Source: Sphingobium fontiphilum (GTDB lineage: Bacteria > Pseudomonadota > Alphaproteobacteria > Sphingomonadales > Sphingomonadaceae). From it: a DNA stretch of 64,000 nt. The notes under the pieces were generated by a model, which worked only from the letters and a program-made list of their open reading frames with translations, was not told the origin of the DNA and searched no databases. Where the stretch lies: positions 372,001-436,000 of the forward strand of contig NZ_JACIEB010000002.1 of the NCBI RefSeq assembly GCF_014196635.1. Direction: 5' to 3'. The position numbers and the translations under genes are program-made. This document shows, piece after piece, positions 39,037 through 47,649 of this stretch; within the stretch, counting starts at the first letter, position 1; each line of letters starts with the position of its first letter.

Positions 39037-39786
39037 ATGGTAAAGGAACCGTCATTGGCGACGATCGCCGTTTACAGCCTGAAGGGGGGCGTCGGCAAAA
39101 CCACCTTCGCCATCAACCTTGCCTGGGCGTCGGCCAGCATTTCCAAGCGACGAACCCTGTTGTGGGATCTCGACCCGCAAGCGGCGTCGAGCTGGCTGAT
39201 TTCGACCGACAGCGCCAGCCGCGACGCGGCGCAGGCGATCTTCAGCAAGGATGTCGATGTTCGCAAGCTGATCCAGCCTTCGACCGTGCCGGGGCTGGAC
39301 CTGATCGCCGCCGACACCTCGCTGCGCAGCCTCGACCATCTGTTCCGCGAGATGGACAAAAAGAAGCGCTTGGCCAAGCTGATCGAACGGCTGTCGAAGG
39401 ATTATGAGCGGATCATCCTCGATTGTCCGCCGGGCCTCACCGAAACCAGCGAACAGGTGCTGCGCGCCGCCGACCTGATCGTCATTCCGGTCATCCCTTC
39501 GCCGCTGTCGCAACGGGCGATGGGCGAAGTCGCCCGCTATCTGGTCCAGCGCGGCGGCAGTCATGCGCCGATCATGCCGGTCTATTCCATGGTCGACCGC
39601 CGTCGCAGCCTGCACCGCAAGGCGCTGGAGGAACAGGCGAGCTGGTCGGCCATCCCGATGGCGAGCACGATCGAACAGATGACGGTGCGCCGCAAGCCGC
39701 TGGGCGCCTTTGCGCCATCGTCCCCCTCCGCGCGCGCCTTTTCGCAATTGTGGACAAATATCGAACGGCAATTGATCGGGGCCTGA
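39037..39786 (+). CDS. Orphan ParA-family ATPase
   Basis: A 249-residue deviant Walker A ATPase. The P-loop KGGVGKTT lies near residue 16-23 (YSLKGGVGKTTFAIN), then the LLWDLDPQAASS switch, IILDCPPGLTE and the VIPVIPSPLSQ region. ParA-like proteins position plasmids, chromosome origins or large complexes. There is no ParB gene or parS-type repeat here, so it is an orphan, perhaps for chromosome or complex positioning. Two starts are possible: the ATG at 39037, right after a hairpin, or a TTG at 39055, preceded by AAAGGA at proper spacing, which gives MATIAVYSLKGG, the usual family N-terminus. I think the TTG is likely the real start. Confidence 0.85.
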   Translation: MVKEPSLATIAVYSLKGGVGKTTFAINLAWASASISKRRTLLWDLDPQAASSWLISTDSASRDAAQAIFSKDVDVRKLIQPSTVPGLDLIAADTSLRSLDHLFREMDKKKRLAKLIERLSKDYERIILDCPPGLTETSEQVLRAADLIVIPVIPSPLSQRAMGEVARYLVQRGGSHAPIMPVYSMVDRRRSLHRKALEEQASWSAIPMASTIEQMTVRRKPLGAFAPSSPSARAFSQLWTNIERQLIGA

Positions 39787-39808
39787 CCGGCGGGCCGATC
39801 CTGCCGGT
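39786..39808. terminator. Hairpin between convergent parA and GGDEF-EAL genes
   Basis: ACCGGC (39786-39791) and GCCGGT (39803-39808) form a 6-base stem in the 22-base gap between the two convergent genes. There is no T-run, so this is a weak terminator candidate. Confidence 0.3.
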
Positions 39809-42178
39809 TCAGCCGAGCGCCCGTCGGGGTGGCGCAAACAGCATGGCGGCGTCGCCAGCGGACATGGGCCGCCCATAATAGAAGCCCTGCACCTTGTTGC
39901 AGCCCAGGCTCCGGACCATCGCCAGTTCCGCCTCCGTCTCGACGCCTTCCGCCGTGGTCGCCATGCCCAGACTCTGCGCCAGCGTCACCACCGCGCGGAT
40001 GATCGCCAGGCTCTCGGCGACATTGTTGGCCGCGCCGACCACGAAGCTGCGGTCGATCTTGATCGTGCTGAACTTCGTGCGGCTAAGATAACCGAGCGAG
40101 GAATAGCCGGTCCCGAAATCGTCGAGCGACAGCCGGATGCCCAGCGCCAGCACCTGGTTGAGCACCTTGATCGCCCCGGCATCCTCATTGATGAAAACGC
40201 TTTCGGTGACCTCCAGCTCCAGCCGATCGGCCGACAGCCCGCTCTGCGCCAGCGTCTGGGCGACCACCGTCGGGAATTGCGGGTTGGTCAATTGTTCAGG
40301 CGACACATTGACGGCCACGCGTACATCGCCGGGCCATCCGGCCGCCTCGCGGCAGGCGGTGCGCAACACCCATTCGCCGATCGGCGCGATCAGCCGCGCA
40401 TCCTCCGCCACCGGAATGAACTTGGCCGGCGAAATCGGCCCCATTTCAGGGTGAGTCCAGCGCACCAGCGCCTCAAAGCCTGAAATACCGCCACCCTCCA
40501 CCCGCACCACCGGCTGATAGACGACGTGCAACTGGTCCTTTTCCAGCGCCTCGCGCAGCGCCAGTTCCAGTTGGCGCCGCTCCTCGGCTTTCGCGTGCAA
40601 TTGCGGCTCATAGGCGCAATGCATCCCCCCGCCCTCACCCTTGGCGCGATAGAGCGCCAGGTCGGCGCTGCGGATGATCGCCTCGGATGAGCGGCCATCG
40701 GCCGGGGTCATGGCGGACCCGACACAGGCCCCGACATAGAGCGTATCGTCCCCGACCTGATAGGGTCGCGAAAGCCCGGCGATAATCGCCTGGGCCAGGT
40801 TGGCGACCTGATGCTCGCTGACCGGCTGGGCAATGACGACGCCGAATTCATCGCCGCCGATCCGTCCGCAAAATTCGCCGCCCGCGCAGATCTGGCGCAA
40901 TCGCCCGGCGACCTGCACCAGCAACTTGTCGCCCGTCTGATGACCCAGCGTGTCATTGATCGCCTTGAACCGGTCAAGGTCGATCATCAGAAACGCGCAT
41001 CCCCGCCCGCGAACATCCAGGCGTTCCATGGCCAATTCCAGCGCTTCGTAAAGATGAGCGCGGTTGGGTAGGCTGGTCAGCGGATCGAAACGGGCCAGTT
41101 GCGCGATCTTTTCGGCCGACTCCCGCTGTTCGGTTACGTCGGACCCGACGCCGCGAAAGCCGATGAACGCGCCCCGTTCGTCATAGCGGGGCGAAGCGGA
41201 CAATTCCCACCAGCGCCTTTTGCCGTTGATTTCGATCGGCAGAACAAGGTCGCTGAAGATTTCCTTGAGCTTGAGTTTTTCGGCCAGCATGTGCAGGCCC
41301 GGTGCGAACCGCCCGGTATCCCACGATGCCCCGGCCAGCACCTGAACCAGCGGCGCTCCCTCCAGCACCTGGGGTTCAGCGCCCAGCAATTCCGCAAAGC
41401 GCGGGGAAACGCCGCTGATCCGGCGCGCGGCATCGGTCTGCCACAGCCAGTCCGCGCCGCTATCTTCATGCTCGCGCAGCAACAAGCTGACGACCTCGGA
41501 CTTTTCCTCCAGCTGCTCGCTCGTCTGCTGCTGGCGCAGGAAAGCGCGGGCCGCCAGAAGAACGCCGACGAGCAGGGCGACCGTGAAACCCGCAACCAGC
41601 GCGACCAGTTCATCACGATTGTCGCCCAGAAACATCCAGGGCGACGCCGCCGCCATGGGAATAAGAGCGCCCATCGCGCCCATCGGCGCGGTCGTGAAGG
41701 CGACCGCGGCGCACAGCATCACGCAACTGAGCAGGGTCCAAAGCGCCATGACTTCGCCGGGCCTGTCGGCATGGGGAAAGGCGACCATCGCAATGGCCCA
41801 CAGGACGCCGAAAATCAGTCCCGACAGCGCCAGCCCATGAAGATCGCGCGTCGACGCCCGGGCATAATCGTCGACGTGACGCCGACGGCCAATGAATATG
41901 GGCGCAACCGTCGCCGCCAGCATCAGGCCCGTCCACCCGATCAGGACCACGCCCGAGACGGAATCATCGAACACCCGCCAGATGAACAGCAGACCAATGA
42001 TATTGATGAACTGGCGCAATGGCGCGACGCGATCCGAAAAGCGCAGTTGCGCCGCCAATATCCGCTGGCCCGCATCATTTGACGGCGCCTGAAATCCCAT
42101 CATGTCCCACAGGGTGATCCTGTCCTGGACAACCTCAGCCGTTGCCTGGGCCTTTCGATTCAATTCTGCGCGCGACAT
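39809..42178 (-). CDS. Membrane GGDEF-EAL protein with PAS domain
   Basis: A 789-residue inner-membrane c-di-GMP enzyme. Residues about 50-215 have six or so hydrophobic helices. A PAS domain covers about 235-350. The GGDEF domain (360-520) has an intact active site at 441-445 (RIGGDEFGV), but the usual RxxD inhibitory site upstream is absent. The EAL domain (530-785) has E569-A-L in FEALVRW, DDFGTG at 686-691, KIDRSF and EGVET, so phosphodiesterase activity is expected. It may make and/or degrade c-di-GMP in response to a membrane or PAS-bound signal. It faces parA convergently and is preceded upstream by the acyl-AMP ligase on the same strand, 80 bases apart. Confidence 0.92.
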   Translation of the reverse strand: MSRAELNRKAQATAEVVQDRITLWDMMGFQAPSNDAGQRILAAQLRFSDRVAPLRQFINIIGLLFIWRVFDDSVSGVVLIGWTGLMLAATVAPIFIGRRRHVDDYARASTRDLHGLALSGLIFGVLWAIAMVAFPHADRPGEVMALWTLLSCVMLCAAVAFTTAPMGAMGALIPMAAASPWMFLGDNRDELVALVAGFTVALLVGVLLAARAFLRQQQTSEQLEEKSEVVSLLLREHEDSGADWLWQTDAARRISGVSPRFAELLGAEPQVLEGAPLVQVLAGASWDTGRFAPGLHMLAEKLKLKEIFSDLVLPIEINGKRRWWELSASPRYDERGAFIGFRGVGSDVTEQRESAEKIAQLARFDPLTSLPNRAHLYEALELAMERLDVRGRGCAFLMIDLDRFKAINDTLGHQTGDKLLVQVAGRLRQICAGGEFCGRIGGDEFGVVIAQPVSEHQVANLAQAIIAGLSRPYQVGDDTLYVGACVGSAMTPADGRSSEAIIRSADLALYRAKGEGGGMHCAYEPQLHAKAEERRQLELALREALEKDQLHVVYQPVVRVEGGGISGFEALVRWTHPEMGPISPAKFIPVAEDARLIAPIGEWVLRTACREAAGWPGDVRVAVNVSPEQLTNPQFPTVVAQTLAQSGLSADRLELEVTESVFINEDAGAIKVLNQVLALGIRLSLDDFGTGYSSLGYLSRTKFSTIKIDRSFVVGAANNVAESLAIIRAVVTLAQSLGMATTAEGVETEAELAMVRSLGCNKVQGFYYGRPMSAGDAAMLFAPPRRALG

Positions 42179-42258
42179 GCTCTGGCCTATAGAAGCAAGC
42201 CGTTAGCAATCCGTAACCTTAGCCGACCGTTAAGGCAGAATTTTGCGCCTTTCTGAAC

Positions 42259-44025
42259 TCAGGCGGCGATGTCATAGGGACGAATTTCGCCCGACAGGTA
42301 AAGATTGCGCGCCTTCGATCGGCTCAGCTTGCCCGAGCTGGTGCGCGGCAATGTGCGCGGCGGCACCAGTTCGACGACGCAATTCATGCCGGTGATCGCC
42401 CGCACCCGCTCGCGGATCTGGTCGCGCAGCCGCGAACGCTCGACATTGTCGGACGTGCGGCAATGGACCAGCACGGCGGGCGCTTCCTCGCCCCCCGGCG
42501 TGGTGATGGCGAAGGCGGCGATATCGCCCTGCTTAAATCCCGGCAATTGCTCCACCGCCCATTCAATGTCCTGGGGCCAATGGTTCTTGCCGTTGATGAT
42601 GATCATGTCCTTGGCGCGGCCGACAATATAGAGATAGCCGTCGGACAGATAACCCATGTCGCCGGTATCCAGCCAGCCATCGGCCATACAGGCGTCGGTC
42701 GCCTCCTGATCGCGGAAATAACCGACCATCAGCGACGGACCGGTGGTCCACACCTTGCCGATGCGGCCTTCGCCCAACGGGCTGCCATCCTCGTCGCGGA
42801 TCTCGACGATCATGTCGCGCGCGGGCTTGCCGCAATTGACGATGGAGCGGAAACGCTGCGGACGCCCCTCGGCGGCATGGCCGCCCGACAGGTCGGTTTC
42901 CTCGACCAGTTCGACGATGATCCCCTCGCCCGGCGGCATGATGGTGACGGCCAGCGTCGCTTCAGCCAGGCCATAGCTGGGCAGGAACGCCTTGGGGCTG
43001 AAACCCGCGTCGGCAAAGGCGTCGACGAAGCTCTGCATCACGTCGGGGCGGATCATGTCGGCGCCATTGCCCGCCAGCCGCCAGCGCGACAGGTCGAAAC
43101 GGTCGGCCGCCTTGGTCTGGCTCGACATGCGCCGCGCGCAAATGTCATAGCCGAATGTCGGGGAGTAGCTGATCGAGGTGCCCTGATTGCGGCTGATCAG
43201 GTCCAGCCAGGCGAGGGGACGCCGGGCGAAATCTTCGGTCTTCATATAATCGGCCGACACCTGGTTGGCGACCGGCGACAGGAAGCAGCCGACAAGGCCC
43301 ATGTCGTGATACCAGGGCAGCCAGCTTATGCAGCGGTCGCTCTCCACCACTTCCATGCCATGGCTGTGTGCGCCCAGATTGCTGAGCAGCGCATGATGGG
43401 TGACGGCGACGCCATGGGGAAAGCGGGTCGACCCGCTGCTATATTGAAGATAGCAGATTTCATCGCCTTTCGCCTGCGGCAGCGCGCATGGCGCGGCTTC
43501 GCGCGCGATGAAATCCTCGAACGCGATGCTCTCGACATTCTTCTGGCGCCCGGACTCCCCGGCCATTTCGGCTAGTTCCTTCGGAAACAGGAACAGCATC
43601 GGGTCGCAGCTCGACAACTGGACGTTCAACTGGTCGATATAGCTTTCCTTGCCGCCAAAGCTGGTCGGCAGCGGCAGCGGGACGGGCCAGCCGCCCGCAT
43701 AGACGATCCCGAAGAAAAGCTGCGCGAAATCCGGGCCGGTTTCAGCCACCAGGGCAACGCGGTCCTGCGGCTTCACGCCATGGGCGATCAGGCGATGGGC
43801 GCAGGCAATGGCGTCGGCCCGCAGTTCGCTGAACGGATAGGGCCGCGTCAGATTGCCGCGCGCATCATGGAAATTCAGCCCGCGCGCGCCCTGCGCCGCA
43901 TAATCCAGCGCCTCGCCCAATGTCTCGAAATCCGAAAAGCGCCGGGGCAGCGCATCTTCGGTCGGCGTGGGCAGAATTTCGGCGTTGGTCATGGTCAGCG
44001 AACCCGTCATATTGGTGTCACCCAA
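42259..44025 (-). CDS. Fatty acyl-AMP ligase (FAAL), adenylate-forming enzyme
   Basis: A 588-residue member of the fatty acyl-AMP ligases. The P-loop-like YLQYSSGSTRFPHGVAVTH (about 202-220) is the A3 motif, WLPWYHDMGLVGCFLSP is typical, YGLAEATLAVT is the A5 region, and WLDTGDMGYLSDGYLYIVGR is the A7/A8 region. FAALs activate fatty acids as acyl-AMP and pass them to an acyl carrier domain in lipopeptide or polyketide assembly. Unlike acyl-CoA ligases, they make little CoA ester. No ACP, PKS or NRPS gene is nearby, so the acceptor is not evident. The start MGDTNMTGSL is used; MTGSL at residue 6 is also plausible. It is convergent with nothing and precedes the GGDEF-EAL gene. Confidence 0.9.
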   Translation of the reverse strand: MGDTNMTGSLTMTNAEILPTPTEDALPRRFSDFETLGEALDYAAQGARGLNFHDARGNLTRPYPFSELRADAIACAHRLIAHGVKPQDRVALVAETGPDFAQLFFGIVYAGGWPVPLPLPTSFGGKESYIDQLNVQLSSCDPMLFLFPKELAEMAGESGRQKNVESIAFEDFIAREAAPCALPQAKGDEICYLQYSSGSTRFPHGVAVTHHALLSNLGAHSHGMEVVESDRCISWLPWYHDMGLVGCFLSPVANQVSADYMKTEDFARRPLAWLDLISRNQGTSISYSPTFGYDICARRMSSQTKAADRFDLSRWRLAGNGADMIRPDVMQSFVDAFADAGFSPKAFLPSYGLAEATLAVTIMPPGEGIIVELVEETDLSGGHAAEGRPQRFRSIVNCGKPARDMIVEIRDEDGSPLGEGRIGKVWTTGPSLMVGYFRDQEATDACMADGWLDTGDMGYLSDGYLYIVGRAKDMIIINGKNHWPQDIEWAVEQLPGFKQGDIAAFAITTPGGEEAPAVLVHCRTSDNVERSRLRDQIRERVRAITGMNCVVELVPPRTLPRTSSGKLSRSKARNLYLSGEIRPYDIAA

Positions 44026-44145
44026 TGGTCTTCATATCTTGTGCGCGGCCCGCTAGCATCTTTGCCTGCGCGGCGCACGGATTAATAAGGGGACGCTTCT
44101 AGCGCATAAGGCGCGTTCAAAATCCGGCCCGACTGTGGCATAAAC

Positions 44146-44697
44146 ATGGCGCGCGGACGGGAACGGAACGACATGACAACAAAATGGCCCCGTCCACCGC
44201 TGAATGATGCGTCGTTCCGCGAGCTCGCGCTCCATTATGCCGCGCGCTACGCCACCAGCAAGGCCCGGTTGACCGCCTATCTGCGCCGCAAGCTGAAGGA
44301 ACGCGGGTGGGAAGGGGAAGAGGCGGCCGATCCCGATGCGCTGGTCCAGCGCATGGCCGATCTGGGCTATGTCGACGATGCCGGTTTCGCGCGGATGAAG
44401 GGCGCGTCGCTCTCGCGGCGCGGCTATGGCCCCCGCCGCATCGCCCAGGCGCTGACCGGCGCCGGGATCGTCGGCGCCGACCGGGCGGAGGCGGAGGAGG
44501 AGGCAAGCGCCGCCATCTGGGCCGCCGCCGACGCCTTTGCCCGACGAAAGCGGATCGGTCCCTATGCGGCGTCGCCGCCCGACCGCGACCAGCGCGAAAG
44601 GATGATCGCGGCCTTCCTGCGCGCCGGGCACAGCCACGCCACCGCCCGCGCCTGGGTCGACGCGTCGCCGGGCGACCCGCCCGACCCTGATCGCTGA
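44146..44697 (+). CDS. recX: RecX family regulatory protein
   Basis: A 183-residue RecX-like protein of helical repeats: SFRELALHYAARYATSKARL, LTAYLRRKLKERGW, DALVQRMADLGYVDDAGFAR, RRGYGPRRIAQALTGAGIVG. RecX binds RecA filaments and limits recombinase activity. recA is not next to it. Two starts fit: the ATG at 44146 and MTTKW at 44173. Its family length is typical. It is convergent with the lipoprotein gene at 44777 through a 79-base gap that contains a hairpin. Confidence 0.88.
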   Translation: MARGRERNDMTTKWPRPPLNDASFRELALHYAARYATSKARLTAYLRRKLKERGWEGEEAADPDALVQRMADLGYVDDAGFARMKGASLSRRGYGPRRIAQALTGAGIVGADRAEAEEEASAAIWAAADAFARRKRIGPYAASPPDRDQRERMIAAFLRAGHSHATARAWVDASPGDPPDPDR

Positions 44698-44703
44698 CCA
44701 GTA

Positions 44704-44728
44704 TTGGCGATGCTCCGGCATCCGCCAA
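44704..44728. terminator. Hairpin between convergent recX and the lipoprotein gene
   Basis: TTGGC (44704-44708) pairs with GCCAA (44724-44728), and inner GATGC pairs with GCATC around TCCG, with one bulged C. It starts 6 bases after the recX stop. It has no T-run. A bidirectional terminator or mRNA end hairpin is plausible. Confidence 0.45.
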
Positions 44729-44776
44729 CCCCGCATCGCGCGCGTCGGAACCGCCTGTGCCGGAAGCGACCGGCGA

Positions 44777-45295
44777 TCAGGGGCGGAGCGCGGTTTCTAT
44801 CTGGCTTTCATAAGGGGCGAGCGCCGCGATCACGTCGGGGTCTGCCGCATAACGCTGGCGCAACCGGGCCAGCCGCGCATCGGTGCCGCTGCACAATTCG
44901 CGAATGCTCTCGTTCAGATAGGCCCTGCGCTCCGCATCGAATGGCTCCTCGCCCCGGAAATGATCGCAACCGTCGCGGTCGACCATGAAGGCGGTCACCT
45001 CGGCTGGAAAGGGCATGACTGGCTCGACGATATTCGACGCGGGCAAATCGACCACGGCGACGGGCGCGATAGGCGTCGCGGCGTTGTGGGCGATGTCGGA
45101 CGCGATGGCCGGGATGACCCGAACCTCCGCCCTTGGCCTGGGCGGCGCGGGCGCGACGCTGCTTTCAACCGGAGCCGCCGCTACCTCCGGCCGTTCCGGG
45201 CCGCTCTGTTGCTCCGCCTGCTCGACCGACGAATCGTCGCATCCCCCGACAAGCAGGGGCGACAACATGGCGGCGAGGATCAACAGACGCTTCAC
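44777..45295 (-). CDS. Lipoprotein with Pro/Ala-rich linker, coupled to patatin-like gene
   Basis: A 172-residue protein with a lipoprotein signal (MKRLLILAAMLSPLLVGGCDD, Cys at 19). About 60 low-complexity residues rich in Pro, Ala, Val and Glu follow, then a C-terminal region of about 80 residues (MVDRDGCDHFRGEEPFDAER, YAADPDVIAALAPYESQIET). It contains Cys residues in DGCDHFRGEEPF and RELCSGTDARL, which may form a disulfide. No named family is recognised. The gene overlaps the stop of the patatin-like gene by four bases (ATGA), so it is translated after it and may act with it at the envelope. It is convergent with recX. Confidence 0.7.
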   Translation of the reverse strand: MKRLLILAAMLSPLLVGGCDDSSVEQAEQQSGPERPEVAAAPVESSVAPAPPRPRAEVRVIPAIASDIAHNAATPIAPVAVVDLPASNIVEPVMPFPAEVTAFMVDRDGCDHFRGEEPFDAERRAYLNESIRELCSGTDARLARLRQRYAADPDVIAALAPYESQIETALRP

Positions 45296-47607
45296 CCGAT
45301 CTCCCTTCGCAGGCTGGCGATCAGGTCGGCCGCATGGCGCAGCCTTTCCTCCTCCTCATCCAGCACCGCATGGAACGCCTTTCGCCTATAACCGTCAACG
45401 GCGTCGGGTGGAAGGCGACTTGCTGCGGGCATTGCCGAAATCACGATGTCCAGAAGTCGCTCCACTCCGTGCAAACGCCCCCACAGATAGTCATTTTCGC
45501 GATAAGCCCGGCTGAAGAAGGCGCCGAAATTGTTGAACTCGATGCCCTTCAGCGTCGCCTCCGCGCCGCCAGACCGAATCGCGAAACAGTCGTCGGGCGA
45601 AATCCGGTCAACCTTCACCGGATCATATTCGTCCAGCGCCTCGCCCTGAAGCAGCGGCAGGGTGGCGATATCGTAAAAGGGAAAGCCGAGATAGGCGAAC
45701 AGCATCGTCCGCCGATCCTCCTTCGGCAAATCGCGCAGGGCGTCGCACAACAGGGCGTCCGCCGCCTGATCGCGCTGGCGCAGATCGCGCGCGGCGGCCA
45801 CTGCGGCCATCGCCGCCGCCGGATCATTCAGCGCATCGCGGCACGCCGCCCTCACGTCTTCGCCGTAAAAGGCCGTGCCCTCGCATTCGGCATAAAGGGC
45901 CAGCCCGGCATAGATGGCGTCATGCACCGCTTCGATCGCGGTTTCATCGGCTGCGCTGCTGATCTCCAGCGTTTCGGCCAGGCGCCGCGCCAGAAAGCGC
46001 AAGCGGCGAATGCGAAAGGCCAGATCCTGCAACCGGAAAAACAGGACCGGGGGGGAAGTCGGCGACAGGTCGCCAGACAGATTATCGGCCCCGATGGCGC
46101 GCACATGATCCCATAGGGCGCGCCGCACCTGTTCGCGATTCCCGCCGCCCTTCTCCTCGCCCAGACCGCAGACCAGCCGACTGAGCCCCTCGACGATGCC
46201 CGACAGCTTCAAATGACCATAAGCGGGATAGGCGAAACCGGCGGCGTCGGCGGCGCGCTGCTGCGCCTTGGCGCGCCAGTTCGACAGGCGCTGCGTCGTC
46301 GGCCGGTCGAGGAACAACATCCCCCCGATGGCCGCTTCCACGTCGGCCTCGATGGTCGGGCGCAGCGCGGCAATGATCCGCCGCATCCGCCGGATCTGGG
46401 CCGAATGTCGATCTATGGCCTCCAGATTGTCGCGGATGGGCTGTTCGCGCGGAATGTCGCTCATCGCGCCCAGCAGCGTTCGCAGGAAACCGGGACCAGC
46501 AGGAGCGCCGCCCTTGTCGGCGCGGTTGAGCTGGATGGAGCGGCGACCGGGCTTGGGGTCGATATAGACGAAGCGCCGGTCGACCTCGCGCCGGGCCGGA
46601 CGATTGCGCAAGGCTCCGATCGCGGGCGCAAAGGGCGCGTTGGCCAGCACCGATCCGTCGATCAGCGCCGCGTCGTCCGCCAGCCCGTCGGCCGCGCGGC
46701 GCGGCAGGATGCGGCGCAGAAATGCGTCGCGCCCCGGCCATGCGCGATGGCGGCGCAGCAGCACCCCATCCATTTCGCGCGCGGTAAAGGGCGGGAAAGC
46801 GCCGGGGAAACTGGATGTCGCCCGCGCGGCGAAGGCCAGTTCGACCGGGTCGGCGAAATGCCTCTCACCCCGCCCCCGTCCCTGGAAACTGATCGACAAC
46901 CGGTGCTCCGTCTCCAGCACCTGCGGCGGGCTGTTGAGGTTCAGCCTTTCGGGATGGCCGTCAAAATCGGTGACGGTGACGAACAGGTCGAGCGGATGCC
47001 CATCGGGCAACAGCGGCGGCCCGCATGGCGCGCCCGCCATGGCGTCGAATGCGTCGAGCAGCATCGCCAGCAAGCCTTCGCCGCCAAAGGGCGGTTCGAA
47101 CCAGCGTGAGCGGATGAAGCTGGACAGCTTGCGCCGCACCTCCTCGCGCGTTTCGGGCGACACCGTGCGCTCCACCGTGTCGCCCGGCCGCCGCGCCGCC
47201 ATCCAGACCAGAGGCTGCGCCCAGAATTTGGTGAAGCGCCGCGTCGGCCGCGCATCGGGGTCAAGCAACTGTTCGACATCGGCCCGTTCCAGCCACATGT
47301 CCGTCAGCGGATCGAGCGACTGGCCGGTTTCGATCGCCTGCGCCAGGAAAATGCCGTTGATGCCGCCTGCGCTGGCCCCGGCGATGATGTCGGGCATGAT
47401 GCGCAGCCGCGTCCCGCTCTCTTTCTCCATCACGGCCAGCAACTGATGATAGACGCCCTGGCTGCCGCTGGCGGGGGCCTCGCCCTCGTGAAAGGCGCGA
47501 CTGGCGCGGGCCAGCCGCCATATCTCTTTGGTGATGCCGTGCATGTAGACGGCCAGGCTGATGCCGCCATAACAGACCAGCGCCAGCCTCAATTCCCTCT
47601 CTCTCAT
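45292..47607 (-). CDS. Patatin-like phospholipase family protein, long form
   Basis: A 771-residue patatin-like protein. The oxyanion-type glycine loop is near the start (RLALVCYGGISLAVYMHG, residues 7-24), and the nucleophile S79 is in IAGASAGGING. The catalytic Asp is probably in ALIDGSVLANAPFAPAIGA. The remaining 400 residues are mostly helical, with no clear membrane anchor. It looks like the long bacterial patatin-related proteins, but the phospholipase substrate is not evident. The first gene of a two-gene unit with the lipoprotein, through an ATGA overlap. The preceding gene on this strand is the endonuclease/exonuclease-fold protein, 42 bases upstream. Confidence 0.88.
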   Translation of the reverse strand: MRERELRLALVCYGGISLAVYMHGITKEIWRLARASRAFHEGEAPASGSQGVYHQLLAVMEKESGTRLRIMPDIIAGASAGGINGIFLAQAIETGQSLDPLTDMWLERADVEQLLDPDARPTRRFTKFWAQPLVWMAARRPGDTVERTVSPETREEVRRKLSSFIRSRWFEPPFGGEGLLAMLLDAFDAMAGAPCGPPLLPDGHPLDLFVTVTDFDGHPERLNLNSPPQVLETEHRLSISFQGRGRGERHFADPVELAFAARATSSFPGAFPPFTAREMDGVLLRRHRAWPGRDAFLRRILPRRAADGLADDAALIDGSVLANAPFAPAIGALRNRPARREVDRRFVYIDPKPGRRSIQLNRADKGGAPAGPGFLRTLLGAMSDIPREQPIRDNLEAIDRHSAQIRRMRRIIAALRPTIEADVEAAIGGMLFLDRPTTQRLSNWRAKAQQRAADAAGFAYPAYGHLKLSGIVEGLSRLVCGLGEEKGGGNREQVRRALWDHVRAIGADNLSGDLSPTSPPVLFFRLQDLAFRIRRLRFLARRLAETLEISSAADETAIEAVHDAIYAGLALYAECEGTAFYGEDVRAACRDALNDPAAAMAAVAAARDLRQRDQAADALLCDALRDLPKEDRRTMLFAYLGFPFYDIATLPLLQGEALDEYDPVKVDRISPDDCFAIRSGGAEATLKGIEFNNFGAFFSRAYRENDYLWGRLHGVERLLDIVISAMPAASRLPPDAVDGYRRKAFHAVLDEEEERLRHAADLIASLRREIG

Positions 47608-47649
47608 GGAACAGAACGTCGCAGAGGCCGGCGCGATTGTCGAGCGGGA

